Positions 18,753-27,256 of a DNA stretch of 64,000 nt are shown one piece after another. Where the stretch lies: NCBI RefSeq assembly GCF_022788715.1, contig NZ_CP085167.1, positions 989,001 to 1,053,000 of the forward strand, written 5' to 3'. Below the pieces are notes generated by a model. That model was not told the DNA's origin. It ran no database searches and was given only the letters and a program-made list of their open reading frames with translations. The first letter of the stretch is position 1; each line of letters starts with the position of its first letter. A program made the position numbers and the translations under genes. This DNA is from Sulfitobacter sp. DSM 110093 (GTDB lineage Bacteria; Pseudomonadota; Alphaproteobacteria; Rhodobacterales; Rhodobacteraceae).

Positions 18753-19428
18753 CCCGATCCTGCGCCTGAGCGGCATTTCCAAAGCCTATAATCCCGGCGC
18801 CCCGAATGAGGTTCACGTCCTGCGTGCCATTGACCTAGAGGTCGCGGCTGGTGAAGTCGTGGCGCTGGTCGCCCCTTCTGGAGCGGGCAAATCGACGCTG
18901 CTGCACATCGCGGGGCTGCTGGACACGGCAGACAGCGGCACGGTTGAGATCGCGGGTGATGATCTGACCGGCCAGAGCGATCGCAAGCGTACCGGCGTGC
19001 GGCGTGCGGATGTGGGATTTATCTATCAGTTCCACCATCTGCTGCCTGAGTTCACAGCGCTTGAAAACATCGTCTTGCCCCAGCTTGCCAACGGTGTGGC
19101 ACGCTCTGCTGCCGAGGCGCGGGGGCACGAGTTGTTGGCCGAGGTGGGCATCTCTGACCGCGCCGATCACCGGCCTGCGGCGATGTCTGGCGGAGAGCAA
19201 CAGCGGGTGGCTTTCTGTCGCGCGCTGGCCAATGAGCCGCGTCTGTTACTGGCGGATGAGCCAACGGGCAACCTTGATCCGACGACCTCGGACCAAGTTT
19301 TTGGCGCGCTGATGACGCTGGTGCGCAGCACCGGGTTGGCCGCCGTGATTGCCACGCATAACTTGGAGCTGGCCGCGCGGATGGACCGTCAAATCAGGCT
19401 GGAGGCGGGGCAGTTGGTGCCCGTTTGA
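18745..19428 (+). CDS. lolD: Lipoprotein-releasing ABC transporter ATPase LolD
   Basis: Encodes 227 residues. It is the ATPase of the Lol export complex. Walker A reads APSGAGKST, with Ala in place of the usual first Gly; this is tolerated in the family. The Q loop ([15 protein letters not shown]), signature [15 protein letters not shown], Walker [13 protein letters not shown] and switch His in ATHNLEL are all present. Its ATG lies inside the end of lolC, so translation is coupled. It ends two bases before the stop of the convergent zincin-like lipoprotein gene. Confidence 0.96.
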   Translation: MNDPILRLSGISKAYNPGAPNEVHVLRAIDLEVAAGEVVALVAPSGAGKSTLLHIAGLLDTADSGTVEIAGDDLTGQSDRKRTGVRRADVGFIYQFHHLLPEFTALENIVLPQLANGVARSAAEARGHELLAEVGISDRADHRPAAMSGGEQQRVAFCRALANEPRLLLADEPTGNLDPTTSDQVFGALMTLVRSTGLAAVIATHNLELAARMDRQIRLEAGQLVPV

Positions 19429-19429
19429 T

Positions 19430-20107
19430 TTAACCGCAGATATTTTTCAGTTCGACCCCGTCCCACGGCAGGCCCACGTCAGACACGCGGCTTTGGGGCA
19501 GGGGAGCGACGGGCATGACCTCTGACAGCATGTCGTGCAACCGCTTGGTGCGTGGCGCTTGCGGGTCAAGCGCGCGACAGCAGACAAATTCCTCAACGAT
19601 TGAGCCCTGCTGTTCATAGCCGAAATCGAGGAACCGCGGCTGGGTTTCGACCTCGAAGAGGTAGGGGTCTGCGCTGGTGAACTGCTCGGAGGCCGCGCGC
19701 AGCGGCGAATAGCCAGTGAGCTTGCGGTTCTGCCATTGCCAGACATGGGTGACCTCATGCGCCAGCAGCATCGCGGCGATCAGCCCGATGCGGTCAGGGT
19801 GATCGGGGAGGTAGTCTTCGAGGTACCAGTCCTTGTCGAAAAGCACGTTATTGAACAGCGCCACGGCGGCGGGTTTGGAGGTGACGGTGTCACCTTCCTG
19901 CGGCGGCAGGATGCGCTCGCGGCAGGTGGTGCGCGGGCGCGGCTTGCGGGTGAAGGTAACGGCGCGGGTCGGGGCACCGTCGTGCAAGCGCACGCGGTCG
20001 TAGTCGACGGAACTGCCGTGGATGGTGGAGAGATAGGCACGCTCGTTCTCCGTCAGCGGACGACCGCAGGCGGTGAGGAGGAGGAGAAGGAGGAGGGCGC
20101 GGATCAT
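19430..20107 (-). CDS. Zincin-like putative lipoprotein (HEVTH), IS630 inserted at its start
   Basis: Encodes 225 residues. The N-terminus MIRALLLLLLLTACG gives a lipoprotein signal with Cys14. The mature protein contains AHEVTHVWQW, a match to the HExxH zinc-peptidase motif, with Glu-rich sequence downstream (YEQQGSIVEEFVCCRALD) that could supply a third ligand. A family name is not recognised; related roseobacter proteins are labelled hypothetical. The left end of an IS630 element lies 12 bases before the ATG, and the bases between (a run of C on the coding strand) contain no ribosome-binding site. Expression is therefore doubtful, although the frame is intact. Confidence 0.7.
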   Translation of the reverse strand: MIRALLLLLLLTACGRPLTENERAYLSTIHGSSVDYDRVRLHDGAPTRAVTFTRKPRPRTTCRERILPPQEGDTVTSKPAAVALFNNVLFDKDWYLEDYLPDHPDRIGLIAAMLLAHEVTHVWQWQNRKLTGYSPLRAASEQFTSADPYLFEVETQPRFLDFGYEQQGSIVEEFVCCRALDPQAPRTKRLHDMLSEVMPVAPLPQSRVSDVGLPWDGVELKNICG

Positions 20108-20119
20108 GGGGGGGAGTTA

Positions 20120-21172
20120 AAGCGTTTCTAACAAAACCTGAATCGCCGGGGATTCCCAAACTGGTCTGATTGTGATTCATCCTGTTTGGGAGGATGAACT
20201 ATGTCAGCACCTTTGCCATCAGCGCTTCGGGCGCGGTTTCAGAGATTTATTGAGGAAGGGTTAAGCGGGCGAGCGGCGGCAGCGCGCTTGAAGCTGTCGC
20301 CAGCAACGGGCGCACGATGGCGGCATCAGATCCAAACGACGGGCCGGGCTGATCCGGGCGTGCAGGGGCGTCCAAAAGGGTCAGGGAAATTGGCACCCCA
20401 TGTTGGTTTTTTCGAAGAGTTGATTGCTCAAGATCCTGATATCACATTGTTTGAGCTGCGTGATGCGCTTGCTGATGCAACCGGACTGCAGGTCCAGCAC
20501 TCTGCTATCGGGCATCTGCTAAAGCGCCTCGGGTTCACGCACAAAAAAAGTCACTGGTCGCTACCGAACGTTACCGTGCCAAAGTGAGGCGACGACGTGA
20601 GGACTGGTTCACACACCGTTTGCCAGCCATTGCGCGGATGCCGGAACGCGTTGTCTTTATTGATGAAACAGCGGTCAAAACGAATCTCACCCGGCTGCGC
20701 GGTTGGGCTCCGCGTGGCGAACGCCTGACGATGGATGCGCCCTTCGGCAGTTGGGGAACCCAAACCCTGATTGCGGGGCTGACACATGAGGCTCTGATCG
20801 CACCTTGGGTAATCAAAGGCGCGATGGATGGCCCTGCTTTCGCGGCCTATGTGCAAAAGGTCCTGATCCCCGAGATCGCGCCAGGCACGGCAGTCGTTCT
20901 CGACAACCTCGCGACCCATCGCAACAAAGAAGCCGCTGCGGCGCTCAAGGCTCATGGGTGCTGGTTCCTCTATCTGCCGCCATATTCACCAGATCTGAAC
21001 CCGATTGAGTTGGCTTTCTCCAAATTGAAGTCTCACCTCAGACGCATCAGTGCGCGATCATTCACCTCGGTGTTCGAAGCCCTTGGCGATATCTGCGCAA
21101 TGTACTCCCCGCAGGAGTGTTCAAACTACTTTCAGGCTGCCGGATATGCCTCAGGTTAAATTAGAAATGCTT
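20120..21172 (+). mobile_element. IS630-family insertion sequence, complete
   Basis: The element spans 1053 bp. Terminal inverted repeats are AAGCGTTTCTAACAAAACC at the left and, read inward from the right, AAGCATTTCTAATTTAACC; both continue with TGA, and they match at 18 of 22 positions. TA dinucleotides flank it at 20118-20119 and 21173-21174, the target duplication expected for IS630/Tc1-type elements. It holds one transposase gene in two overlapping frames. The copy looks intact and recent. It landed 12 bp upstream of the zincin-like lipoprotein ATG. Confidence 0.92.
20201..21159 (+). CDS. IS630 transposase, joined by -1 frameshift at an A7 run
   Basis: Two frames together encode one transposase. 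Frame A (20201-20587) holds the helix-turn-helix part (GLSGRAAAARLKLSPATGAR). Frame B (open through 21159) holds the DDE catalytic part: FIDETAVKTN, VLDNLATHRNKE and SPDLNPIELAFSKLK. At 20543-20549 a run of seven A lets the ribosome slip back one base. Reading then changes from HKKSHWS to HKKKSLVATERYRAKVRRRR, the continuous sequence usual for this family. GGAGG precedes the ATG. Programmed frameshifting of this type is known in IS630 elements; here it is inferred from sequence. Confidence 0.9.
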
Positions 21173-21271
21173 TAGGACTGGTGTGAGCGGCGGATCAAGG
21201 GGGAAGTTGGGGGTGCAAAGGCGAACGGTGCAGGTAACTGCTGTCGCGGTCCCGACCTATCGTTGCGTGGA

Positions 21272-21321
21272 AGCCCCTTCCCCATGGGGGGAAGGGAAGG
21301 GGCTATGCGCCAAAGGCGCAT
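21272..21321. repeat. Two adjacent perfect hairpins between the two IS elements
   Basis: Stem 1 is AGCCCCTTCCC (21272-21282) with its exact complement at 21294-21304, an 11-bp stem and 11-base loop. Stem 2 follows at once: ATGCGCC-AAA-GGCGCAT at 21305-21321. Neither is followed by a T run, so they are not typical terminators. They lie in the 190 bp between the IS630 right end and the stop of the split Abi-like gene, where no other feature is seen. Confidence 0.6.
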
Positions 21322-21551
21322 GGGATAGGGAACAGATGCGGCATGATACCGGCGGAATGGCGAACTATTGCCTTTCTCTTTCGGTCTGGCCCAAAAATAC
21401 GATGCACGAAGCAGTCATATTAATTAGGTATTGCACCACTGGGTCGCTGACAGTTGTTGGTATAGAACCTTGACCGTGCCCACTGAGATTATTCCTTCCA
21501 GTCGGAACGCTAGACTCGAGTAGGGAACGCAATGAGTTCATCTGAGCCTGC

Positions 21552-21559
21552 CAAAATGA
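21552..21559. repeat. Target-site duplication of IS256, left copy
   Basis: CAAAATGA immediately left of the IS256 end; identical to 22893-22900. Eight bases is the usual duplication length for this family. Confidence 0.9.
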
Positions 21560-22892
21560 GGGAGTGTCATGAACTTTGTGTATTTGGTCTGGCCCATGCG
21601 GGTTTTAGATACAGTCACGCATTGAAGCGATCCTCGAACATTATGGCGAAATGATTGCGGGCCGCAAACCATTCTCGAACATTCCGGCCGCCTTTCTCAA
21701 AGTTGCGGATCGCCAAGTAGATCAGTTTCGTGGCTGCGTCTTCGGTCGGGAACGATCCTCGCGTCTTGACCGATTTTCGGATTACCCGATTCAAGCTTTC
21801 AATTGCGTTGGTGGTGTAGATGATTTTCCGGATGGCGGGATCAAAGGCAAAGAACGGTATTACCTCTTGCCAAGCCCTGCGCCAGGCGGGGGCGATAGAG
21901 GCATATTTCCCGGCCCATTTTTCTTCAAAGGCATCCAGCTCCGCAGCGGCTTGCTCGGCTGTAGGGGCACTGTAAATCCGCCGCAGATCAGCGGCCACCT
22001 CCTTGCGATCTTTCCAGGCACAGAAATTCAACGAGTGGCGCACGAGATGGACAATGCACGTTTGCACGACCGTATCCGGAAAGGCTGCGGTAATGGCATC
22101 AGGGAAGCCCTTGAGGCCGTCCACGACCGCAATCAGGATGTCTTGAAGCCCACGGTTCTTCAGCTCTGTCATCACCGAGAGCCAGAATTTGGCGCCCTCG
22201 TTGTCAGCGATCCAAAGACCAAGAACCTCGCGCACGCCATCCCTGCTGACACCAAGGGCCACGTAGACGGCTTTGTTCTTGACCATGCGGCTATCGGCGT
22301 CGCGGATCTTGACCCGTAGAGCGTCAAAAATGACGATGGGATACATCCGGTCCAGCGCCCGGGATTGCCACTCTCGAACCTCATCCAACACCGCGTCGGT
22401 CACGCGGCTGATCAAGTCTGGCGAGACTTGCAGGCCATAGACGTCCTCAAGATGAGCACGGATGTCGCGGACCGTCAGACCAGCGGCGTAAAGCCCGATA
22501 ATCTTGTCATCCATCCCATCAATGCGGGTCTGTCCCTTCTTCACCAGTTCAGGCTCGAAGCTGCCGTCCCGGTCCCGCGGCACAGCGATAGGCAGTTCGC
22601 CGTCTTGCCCCTTCAATTTCTTAGCAGATGAGCCGTTGCGACGGTTGGCCTGATCAGGCGGGGCATCTTTTCCGTCTTCATAGCCCAGATGTGCAGTCAG
22701 CTCAGCCCCGAGCATCCGTTCCATCAGCTTGATCTTGAGCTCTTTCATTAGCCCGGCATCGCCAAGCAGATCTTCAGGCCGCTCGCAGCCCTTCAGCAGC
22801 TCGTCCAACAGTTCCTTGGAAATAGTCATAGTCCTTGCTCCTCTCAGGAAGCATGGACCAGATCGCAGTTACACAGAAGACCGGACACTCTC
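21560..22892 (-). mobile_element. IS256-family insertion sequence, complete
   Basis: The element spans 1333 bp, bounded by imperfect inverted repeats. The left end reads GGGAGTGTCATGAACTTTGT and the right end, read inward, GAGAGTGTCCGGTCTTCTGT; both continue GTA, with about 16 of 23 positions matching. Perfect 8-bp direct repeats CAAAATGA flank it. It carries one full-length transposase on the minus strand. The exact duplication and intact gene indicate a recent insertion, into the Abi-like gene. Confidence 0.93.
21615..22829 (-). CDS. IS256-family (mutator-type) transposase
   Basis: Encodes 404 residues, full length. The catalytic acidic residues are visible as Asp169 in VIFDALRVKIRD, Asp237 in AVVDGLKGFPDA and Glu344 in YTTNAIESLNRVIRKS. 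The C-x2-H segment TCIVHLVRHSLNF typical of mutator-type transposases lies between the second Asp and the Glu. The N-terminal region has the family's RNGSSAKKLKGQDGELPI pattern. No frameshift or stop is seen, so it is probably active. Confidence 0.96.
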   Translation of the reverse strand: MTISKELLDELLKGCERPEDLLGDAGLMKELKIKLMERMLGAELTAHLGYEDGKDAPPDQANRRNGSSAKKLKGQDGELPIAVPRDRDGSFEPELVKKGQTRIDGMDDKIIGLYAAGLTVRDIRAHLEDVYGLQVSPDLISRVTDAVLDEVREWQSRALDRMYPIVIFDALRVKIRDADSRMVKNKAVYVALGVSRDGVREVLGLWIADNEGAKFWLSVMTELKNRGLQDILIAVVDGLKGFPDAITAAFPDTVVQTCIVHLVRHSLNFCAWKDRKEVAADLRRIYSAPTAEQAAAELDAFEEKWAGKYASIAPAWRRAWQEVIPFFAFDPAIRKIIYTTNAIESLNRVIRKSVKTRGSFPTEDAATKLIYLAIRNFEKGGRNVREWFAARNHFAIMFEDRFNA

Positions 22893-22900
22893 CAAAATGA
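22893..22900. repeat. Target-site duplication of IS256, right copy
   Basis: CAAAATGA immediately right of the IS256 end; pairs with the copy at 21552-21559. Confidence 0.9.
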
Positions 22901-23646
22901 CGGTAAAATTTCGTTTTCAATTAAGCAAGATATCAGAGTTTTGGCGGTCGCGTTCTTCGGGTAGGCCCACCCGCGTTTATCGCAGATAGCTTTCATGGTG
23001 CTTTCGAACGACTTAAGGCAGTCATTAAGAGCTTCCTTATTCTTGCCTACTCGTAAATTTTCGAAGGCACCAAAAAACTCCTGTCGTGCTCCTGCGTATA
23101 TTTGTCCGCTTAGAACGGTCAAAGCTGGCTTGACGATTTCCTGGTGAGTAAATTCAGAATCTTTCCTTAGGATACGCCCATCTACATAGGAGTATCCTAG
23201 CCCGTGTTCTGCAAGCCTCTCGTTTGCTTCAGCAATCGTTTCATCGGCAATCTCGCCATGTTTAATTGACCAATCTCTGCAAACTACATCAATGCATTTC
23301 AGCGTGAGTTCGATTACATCAATCGCTTTTACCGTTTCTTCTGTAGACAGGAAGAAGCTTGCAAGCTCAGTCCGAAAGTTATCTTTTTGATATGTAGGGG
23401 ATAGATGAAAGACACCATATTCCTTTCGAAGGGTCATCACAATTAGCTTAAAAGCCTCGGCTGTTTGCCCTGGTCCAAAGCTATTGCGGTAGTCGTCCTC
23501 GTTTCCAATAGCCTCATCCCAGATGTGAACCATTTGTACTCGGAAGGCTTCTGGAACTTCATTGTAAATATAGACTTCAAGAATATCTCCTTCAATTTTC
23601 TTAAGTCGTTTCGAATACAAATCAAAGATAGGCAAGCTCTACCCCT

Positions 23647-25602
23647 TCAAACATCCAACTCCTCCACAAACTGCGCATTCTGCTGAATATAAGCAAACCG
23701 CATCTCCGGCTTCTTCCCCATCAAGCGCTCCACCAGATCCCCGGTCTCACCCGGCACGTCCTCGTCCACAGTCACGCGGATCAGCTTGCGGGTCTCGGGG
23801 TCCATCGTGGTCTCTTTCAGGTCCTTCGCGTCCATCTCGCCCAGACCCTTGAAGCGGCTCACGTCGATCTTGCCTTTGCCGCCGAGACCCTTCTCCAACC
23901 ACATGTTTTTCTCTGCCTCATCAAGGCAATAGACCCGTTTCGCCCCCTGCGTCAGGCGGAACAGCGGCGGGCAGGCGAGGTACAGATGCCCCGCGTCGAT
24001 CAGCGGGCGCATTTGGGTGAAGAAAAACGTCATCAACAGCGACGCGATATGCGCGCCGTCGACGTCGGCGTCGGTCATGATAATGATCTTGTCATAGCGC
24101 AGATCGTCGAGGTTGAATTTCGTGCCCATGCCGACGCCAAGCGCTTCGCAGAGGTCGTTGATCTCGGCGTTGGTGGTGATCTTGCTTGAGGCTGCCCCGA
24201 GCACGTTCAGGATTTTACCCTTTAGCGGCAGCAGCGCCTGCGTATTACGGTTGCGCGCGCCCTTGCCAGAGCCACCCGCCGAGTCGCCCTCGACGATGAA
24301 CAACTCCGTGCCTTCGCGGGTCTTGCTGGTGCAGTCGGTCAGCTTGCCGGGCAGACGCAACTTCTTGGTGGCGGATTTACGGGCGGTTTCCTTTTCCTGA
24401 CGGCGGCGCATCCGCTCTTCGGCGCGCAGGACAAGGAAATCGAGGATCGCACCGGCGGATTTCGTGTCCGCTGCCAGCCAGTTGTCAAAGTGGTCGCGCA
24501 CGGCGTTCTCAACCAGACGCGCGGCCTCGGTCGTGGCGAGGCGGTCTTTGGTCTGGCCCACGAATTCCGGCTCGCGGATGAAGCAAGACACCAGCGCGCA
24601 GCCGCCCGTAATCAGGTCTTCGCGGGTGATGTCCTTGGCTTTGCGGTTGTTCGCCAACTCGCCATAGGCCCGGATGCCCTTGAGGATCGCGGCCCAAAAG
24701 CCGCCCTCATGTGTGCCGCCCTCGGGCGTGGGGACGGTGTTACAGTAGGACTGGATGAAGCCATCGCGGGCAGGGGTCCAGTTGATCGCCCATTCGACCT
24801 TACCGGGCACACCAAAGCGTTCTTGGAACTCGACGGTGCCCGCGAAGGGGTTTTCGGCATAGGTTGTTGATTTACCCAAGGTTTCGCGCAGGTAATCAGC
24901 CAGACCGCCGGGGAAGTGGAACGTCGCCTCCATCGGCGTGTCGCCGTCTTCGATCTCGGACTTCCAGCGGATTTCGACGCCGGAGAAGAGATAGGCCTTA
25001 GAGCGCACCATCTTGAGCAGACGTGCGGGTTTGAAGCGGTGTGCGCCAAAGATTTGCTCGTCAGCGTGGAAGGTGACGGTGGTGCCGCGCCGATTGGGGG
25101 CTGCGCCGATTTTCTCGACCGGGCCTTGCGGGATTCCGCGTGAAAACCGCTGCTCGAACAACTCGCGGTTCCGCGCGACCTGCACCACCATCGAATCCGA
25201 CAGCGCGTTAACCACGGATGCACCAACCCCGTGCAGACCGCCCGAGGTCTGATAGGCCTTGCCCGAGAACTTGCCGCCCGCGTGCAGCGTGCAGAGGATC
25301 ACTTCGAGCGCGGATTTTTCAGGGAATTTCGGGTGCGGGTCGATCGGGATGCCGCGGCCGTTGTCGCGAATGGTGACCGAATAATCGGCGTTCAACTCCA
25401 CCTCGATCCGGTTGGCATGGCCCGCCACGGCTTCGTCCATCGAGTTGTCGAGCACTTCGGCCACAAGGTGGTGCAGCGCACGCTCATCGGTGCCGCCGAT
25501 ATACATGCCGGGGCGCTTGCGGACGGGCTCCAGCCCCTCCAGCACTTCGATGGAGGAGGCATCGTATTCGGTGGGTTCCTGGCCGGAAAGAAGATCGGTC
25601 AT
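23647..25602 (-). CDS. parE: DNA topoisomerase IV subunit B
   Basis: Encodes 651 residues. It is the ATPase subunit of topoisomerase IV, which decatenates daughter chromosomes. The GHKL ATPase region shows EVLDNSMDEAVAGHA, DNGRGIPIDPHPKFP and TSGGLHGVGASVVNALS. The TOPRIM region shows EGDSAGGSGKGARNRNTQA and TDADVDGAHI. The length (shorter than GyrB) and the PIDPHPKFPEKSALEVIL form favour ParE over GyrB. The stop codon region doubles as the ribosome-binding site of the Abi-like gene 11 bases downstream, so that foreign gene sits exactly at the 3' end of parE. Confidence 0.95.
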   Translation of the reverse strand: MTDLLSGQEPTEYDASSIEVLEGLEPVRKRPGMYIGGTDERALHHLVAEVLDNSMDEAVAGHANRIEVELNADYSVTIRDNGRGIPIDPHPKFPEKSALEVILCTLHAGGKFSGKAYQTSGGLHGVGASVVNALSDSMVVQVARNRELFEQRFSRGIPQGPVEKIGAAPNRRGTTVTFHADEQIFGAHRFKPARLLKMVRSKAYLFSGVEIRWKSEIEDGDTPMEATFHFPGGLADYLRETLGKSTTYAENPFAGTVEFQERFGVPGKVEWAINWTPARDGFIQSYCNTVPTPEGGTHEGGFWAAILKGIRAYGELANNRKAKDITREDLITGGCALVSCFIREPEFVGQTKDRLATTEAARLVENAVRDHFDNWLAADTKSAGAILDFLVLRAEERMRRRQEKETARKSATKKLRLPGKLTDCTSKTREGTELFIVEGDSAGGSGKGARNRNTQALLPLKGKILNVLGAASSKITTNAEINDLCEALGVGMGTKFNLDDLRYDKIIIMTDADVDGAHIASLLMTFFFTQMRPLIDAGHLYLACPPLFRLTQGAKRVYCLDEAEKNMWLEKGLGGKGKIDVSRFKGLGEMDAKDLKETTMDPETRKLIRVTVDEDVPGETGDLVERLMGKKPEMRFAYIQQNAQFVEELDV

Positions 25603-25698
25603 GCGGGCCTGCTCTTTGTTTGTGGGTGGGGGCCATTTTGACAGCCCCGCGCGCCGGGGGCAATCGCGGGTTTGTCTTGTCGGGAGGATTTAACCCGG

Positions 25699-26076
25699 TC
25701 AGCTGGCTCTGGCACGCAGCCAATCGGCAAGGGTCTCTTCGTCGATGCGGCCTTGGGCCACTTCGCGGATCAGGTCGCCCGCCTCGACGGTGTCGTGGTC
25801 AAGTTTTACCCCATTGAGATCAAGACAGATATCGAGAACGAGATGCGCGGTTCGCTTATTCGCGTCGTTAAAGACATGCCCAGTGGCAACCGCTACGCAA
25901 TAAGCCGCAGCGAGGTCAAAGACATCTTCGATCATGCCGTAGACCAGTCGGTTGTCGACCCGTGCCAGCGCTCCTTCGAGTGATTTGTCCAAGGCCATGC
26001 CGGCTAGCTCGCCGGGGTTTAACGCGGAATCGTGGATCCTGACGACGAGGTCAGGTGAAAGCAGCACATAGGTCAT
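25699..26076 (-). CDS. doc: Doc-like Fic-family toxin (death on curing)
   Basis: Encodes 125 residues. The Fic motif HVFNDANKRTAH lies at residues 67-78, in the form seen in phage P1 Doc, which phosphorylates and inactivates EF-Tu rather than AMPylating. The start MTYVLLSPDLVVRIHDSAL is also Doc-like. Its ATG overlaps the antitoxin stop by four bases (ATGA), a typical toxin-antitoxin arrangement. It lies 96 bp upstream of the parE start on the same strand, so parE could receive read-through. Confidence 0.9.
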   Translation of the reverse strand: MTYVLLSPDLVVRIHDSALNPGELAGMALDKSLEGALARVDNRLVYGMIEDVFDLAAAYCVAVATGHVFNDANKRTAHLVLDICLDLNGVKLDHDTVEAGDLIREVAQGRIDEETLADWLRARAS

Positions 26077-26321
26077 TTATCTTTAAGATAGTCCAGAACC
26101 GGCTGGTTGATATGCTTGCGCCGCGCAATACTCTCCATCACCTCATCCAGTGTCGCCACGCGCGGCTCCTCCTGCAAAGTCGCCGCTGCCGGTACGAAAT
26201 ACCCCACGCAGCGCGAGTTCTTCATCACCGCGACGGGCTTGCCGCCAGAGCGTTCCAACACTTTATGCGGTTCGCGCATTTCAGTCATGGTGGCGATGTG
26301 ATTGGTATGGATACGGGTCAT
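26073..26321 (-). CDS. phd: Phd/YefM-like antitoxin
   Basis: Encodes 82 residues, in antitoxin position directly before doc. The N-terminal half (REPHKVLERSGGKPVAVMKNSRCVGYFVPA) fits the Phd/YefM DNA-binding fold, where a strand-rich segment around KPVAVMKN is conserved. The C-terminal half (DEVMESIARRKHINQPVLDYL) would wrap the toxin. An 18-bp perfect palindrome lies 15 bp upstream of the ATG and is the likely operator for autoregulation. Similarity is weaker than for doc, but order, overlap and size support the call. Confidence 0.82.
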   Translation of the reverse strand: MTRIHTNHIATMTEMREPHKVLERSGGKPVAVMKNSRCVGYFVPAAATLQEEPRVATLDEVMESIARRKHINQPVLDYLKDK

Positions 26322-26335
26322 GATCGGCTCCTGAA

Positions 26336-26353
26336 TGTATATTTAAATATACA
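26336..26353. promoter_or_regulatory. Palindromic operator of the phd-doc pair
   Basis: TGTATATTTAAATATACA is a perfect 18-bp palindrome, AT-rich, 15 bp before the antitoxin ATG and close to the stop of the upstream hydrolase gene. Phd-type antitoxins bind palindromes overlapping their own promoter; the site could include the -10 region. Confidence 0.75.
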
Positions 26354-26362
26354 CTGAGTTGC

Positions 26363-27256
26363 TCATTTTGCAAGGGGCCGCTGTGCGCACCAGTTTAACA
26401 CGGCGTCGGCAACCGCTTGTGGTTTCTGGTGGTGCAGCCAATGGTCAGCGTCCGCAATCTCAACGCGGGTCAGGTCTTGGGCGAAAATCTCTAACCCTTC
26501 GGTTGCTTCGGGCAGTAATGCGGTATCCCCACGGCCCCAAACCAACAAATGCGGGCATTTCACGCGCAGGCGCTCTACCGGAAAATCAGGTAGATCACGG
26601 ATCGGTTTGCCCGGCGCTGCGACTTGCAGAGGTGAGGCGCGATACCAGTTAATCATTGCCCTCAGCCGCCCCGGCCTCCCCCATTCCGCGCGGTAATCCT
26701 CAAGCCGCTCTGCCGTCAGCCAGCTGAGATCCATATGCGCCGAAAACAGCTTGAGCAGTCCTGCGAAATTGTCTTTGCCCAAGCTGACCGCGCTACCTTC
26801 GCTGCGCAATGTATTGATATATTGCGAGGCTCTGGACTGCGCGCCACCTGCCGCCATGGCCCGCTGAAAGGGCACGGGATGCACACCGTTGAGGATGATC
26901 AGCCGCGCCACCAGCTCGGGCCGGAACATCGCCAACGCATAGCCGACAGAGGCACCCCAATCATGGGCTACAACGGTCACAGGCTTGTCTCCGATCAAGG
27001 CAGCAATATCAGCCATCAGGTGCGCCATGGCATAGGGCTCGATCCCCTCGGGTGCGCTGCTTCGGCCATAGCCGCGCTGGTCAGGGGCGATACAATGAAA
27101 GTGTGGGGAAAGCAGCGCGGCCAAATCGGCCCATGCGCCGCCATATTCGGGAAAACCATGCAGCATCACCAGCGGCGGCAGGCTTTCATCACCCCAATGA
27201 CGGATGAAAATCTCTTGGCCGTTCAATTGGCGGGTTTCGGTCCGTGTAGGTTCCAT
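26363..27256 (-). CDS. Alpha/beta hydrolase, epoxide-hydrolase-like
   Basis: Encodes 297 residues. The oxyanion motif HGFP is at 33-36. The nucleophile elbow reads VVAHDWGASVGYAL with Asp99 in place of Ser, as in epoxide hydrolases and haloalkane dehalogenases. A catalytic His is likely in ADADHWLHHQKP near the end. The start at 27256 is preferred over in-frame starts up to 27430 because AGGAGGG lies seven bases before it. Probable role: hydrolysis of an epoxide or haloalkane; the substrate is unknown. Divergent from the MATE gene. Confidence 0.88.
   Translation of the reverse strand: MEPTRTETRQLNGQEIFIRHWGDESLPPLVMLHGFPEYGGAWADLAALLSPHFHCIAPDQRGYGRSSAPEGIEPYAMAHLMADIAALIGDKPVTVVAHDWGASVGYALAMFRPELVARLIILNGVHPVPFQRAMAAGGAQSRASQYINTLRSEGSAVSLGKDNFAGLLKLFSAHMDLSWLTAERLEDYRAEWGRPGRLRAMINWYRASPLQVAAPGKPIRDLPDFPVERLRVKCPHLLVWGRGDTALLPEATEGLEIFAQDLTRVEIADADHWLHHQKPQAVADAVLNWCAQRPLAK

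Larger units (their letters stand above)
21365..23635 (-). pseudogene. Abortive-infection-like gene (STM4504/CBY_0614 type) split by IS256
   Basis: The gene starts at TTG 23635 with AAGGGG seven bases before it, begins PIFDLYSKRLKKIEGDILEV, and runs to 22893. It is then cut by an IS256 element and resumes at 21551, ending with TAG at 21365. Removing 21552-22892 (the IS plus one 8-bp duplication) gives a continuous 930-base frame of 309 residues. The lost C-terminal 61 residues begin QAQMNSLRSLLESSVPTGRN and include RNNLSGHGQG, which resembles the R-x4-6-H motif of HEPN/Abi_C domains. The truncated frame now ends with 15 foreign residues from the IS. Base composition is clearly AT-richer than parE upstream, which suggests horizontal acquisition. 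Family assignment is from memory of the N-terminal pattern. Confidence 0.82.

Noticed and set aside
18865..18900. LolD Walker A with Ala instead of the first Gly
   Set aside because: The lysine and following residues are intact and the substitution is tolerated in related LolD proteins.
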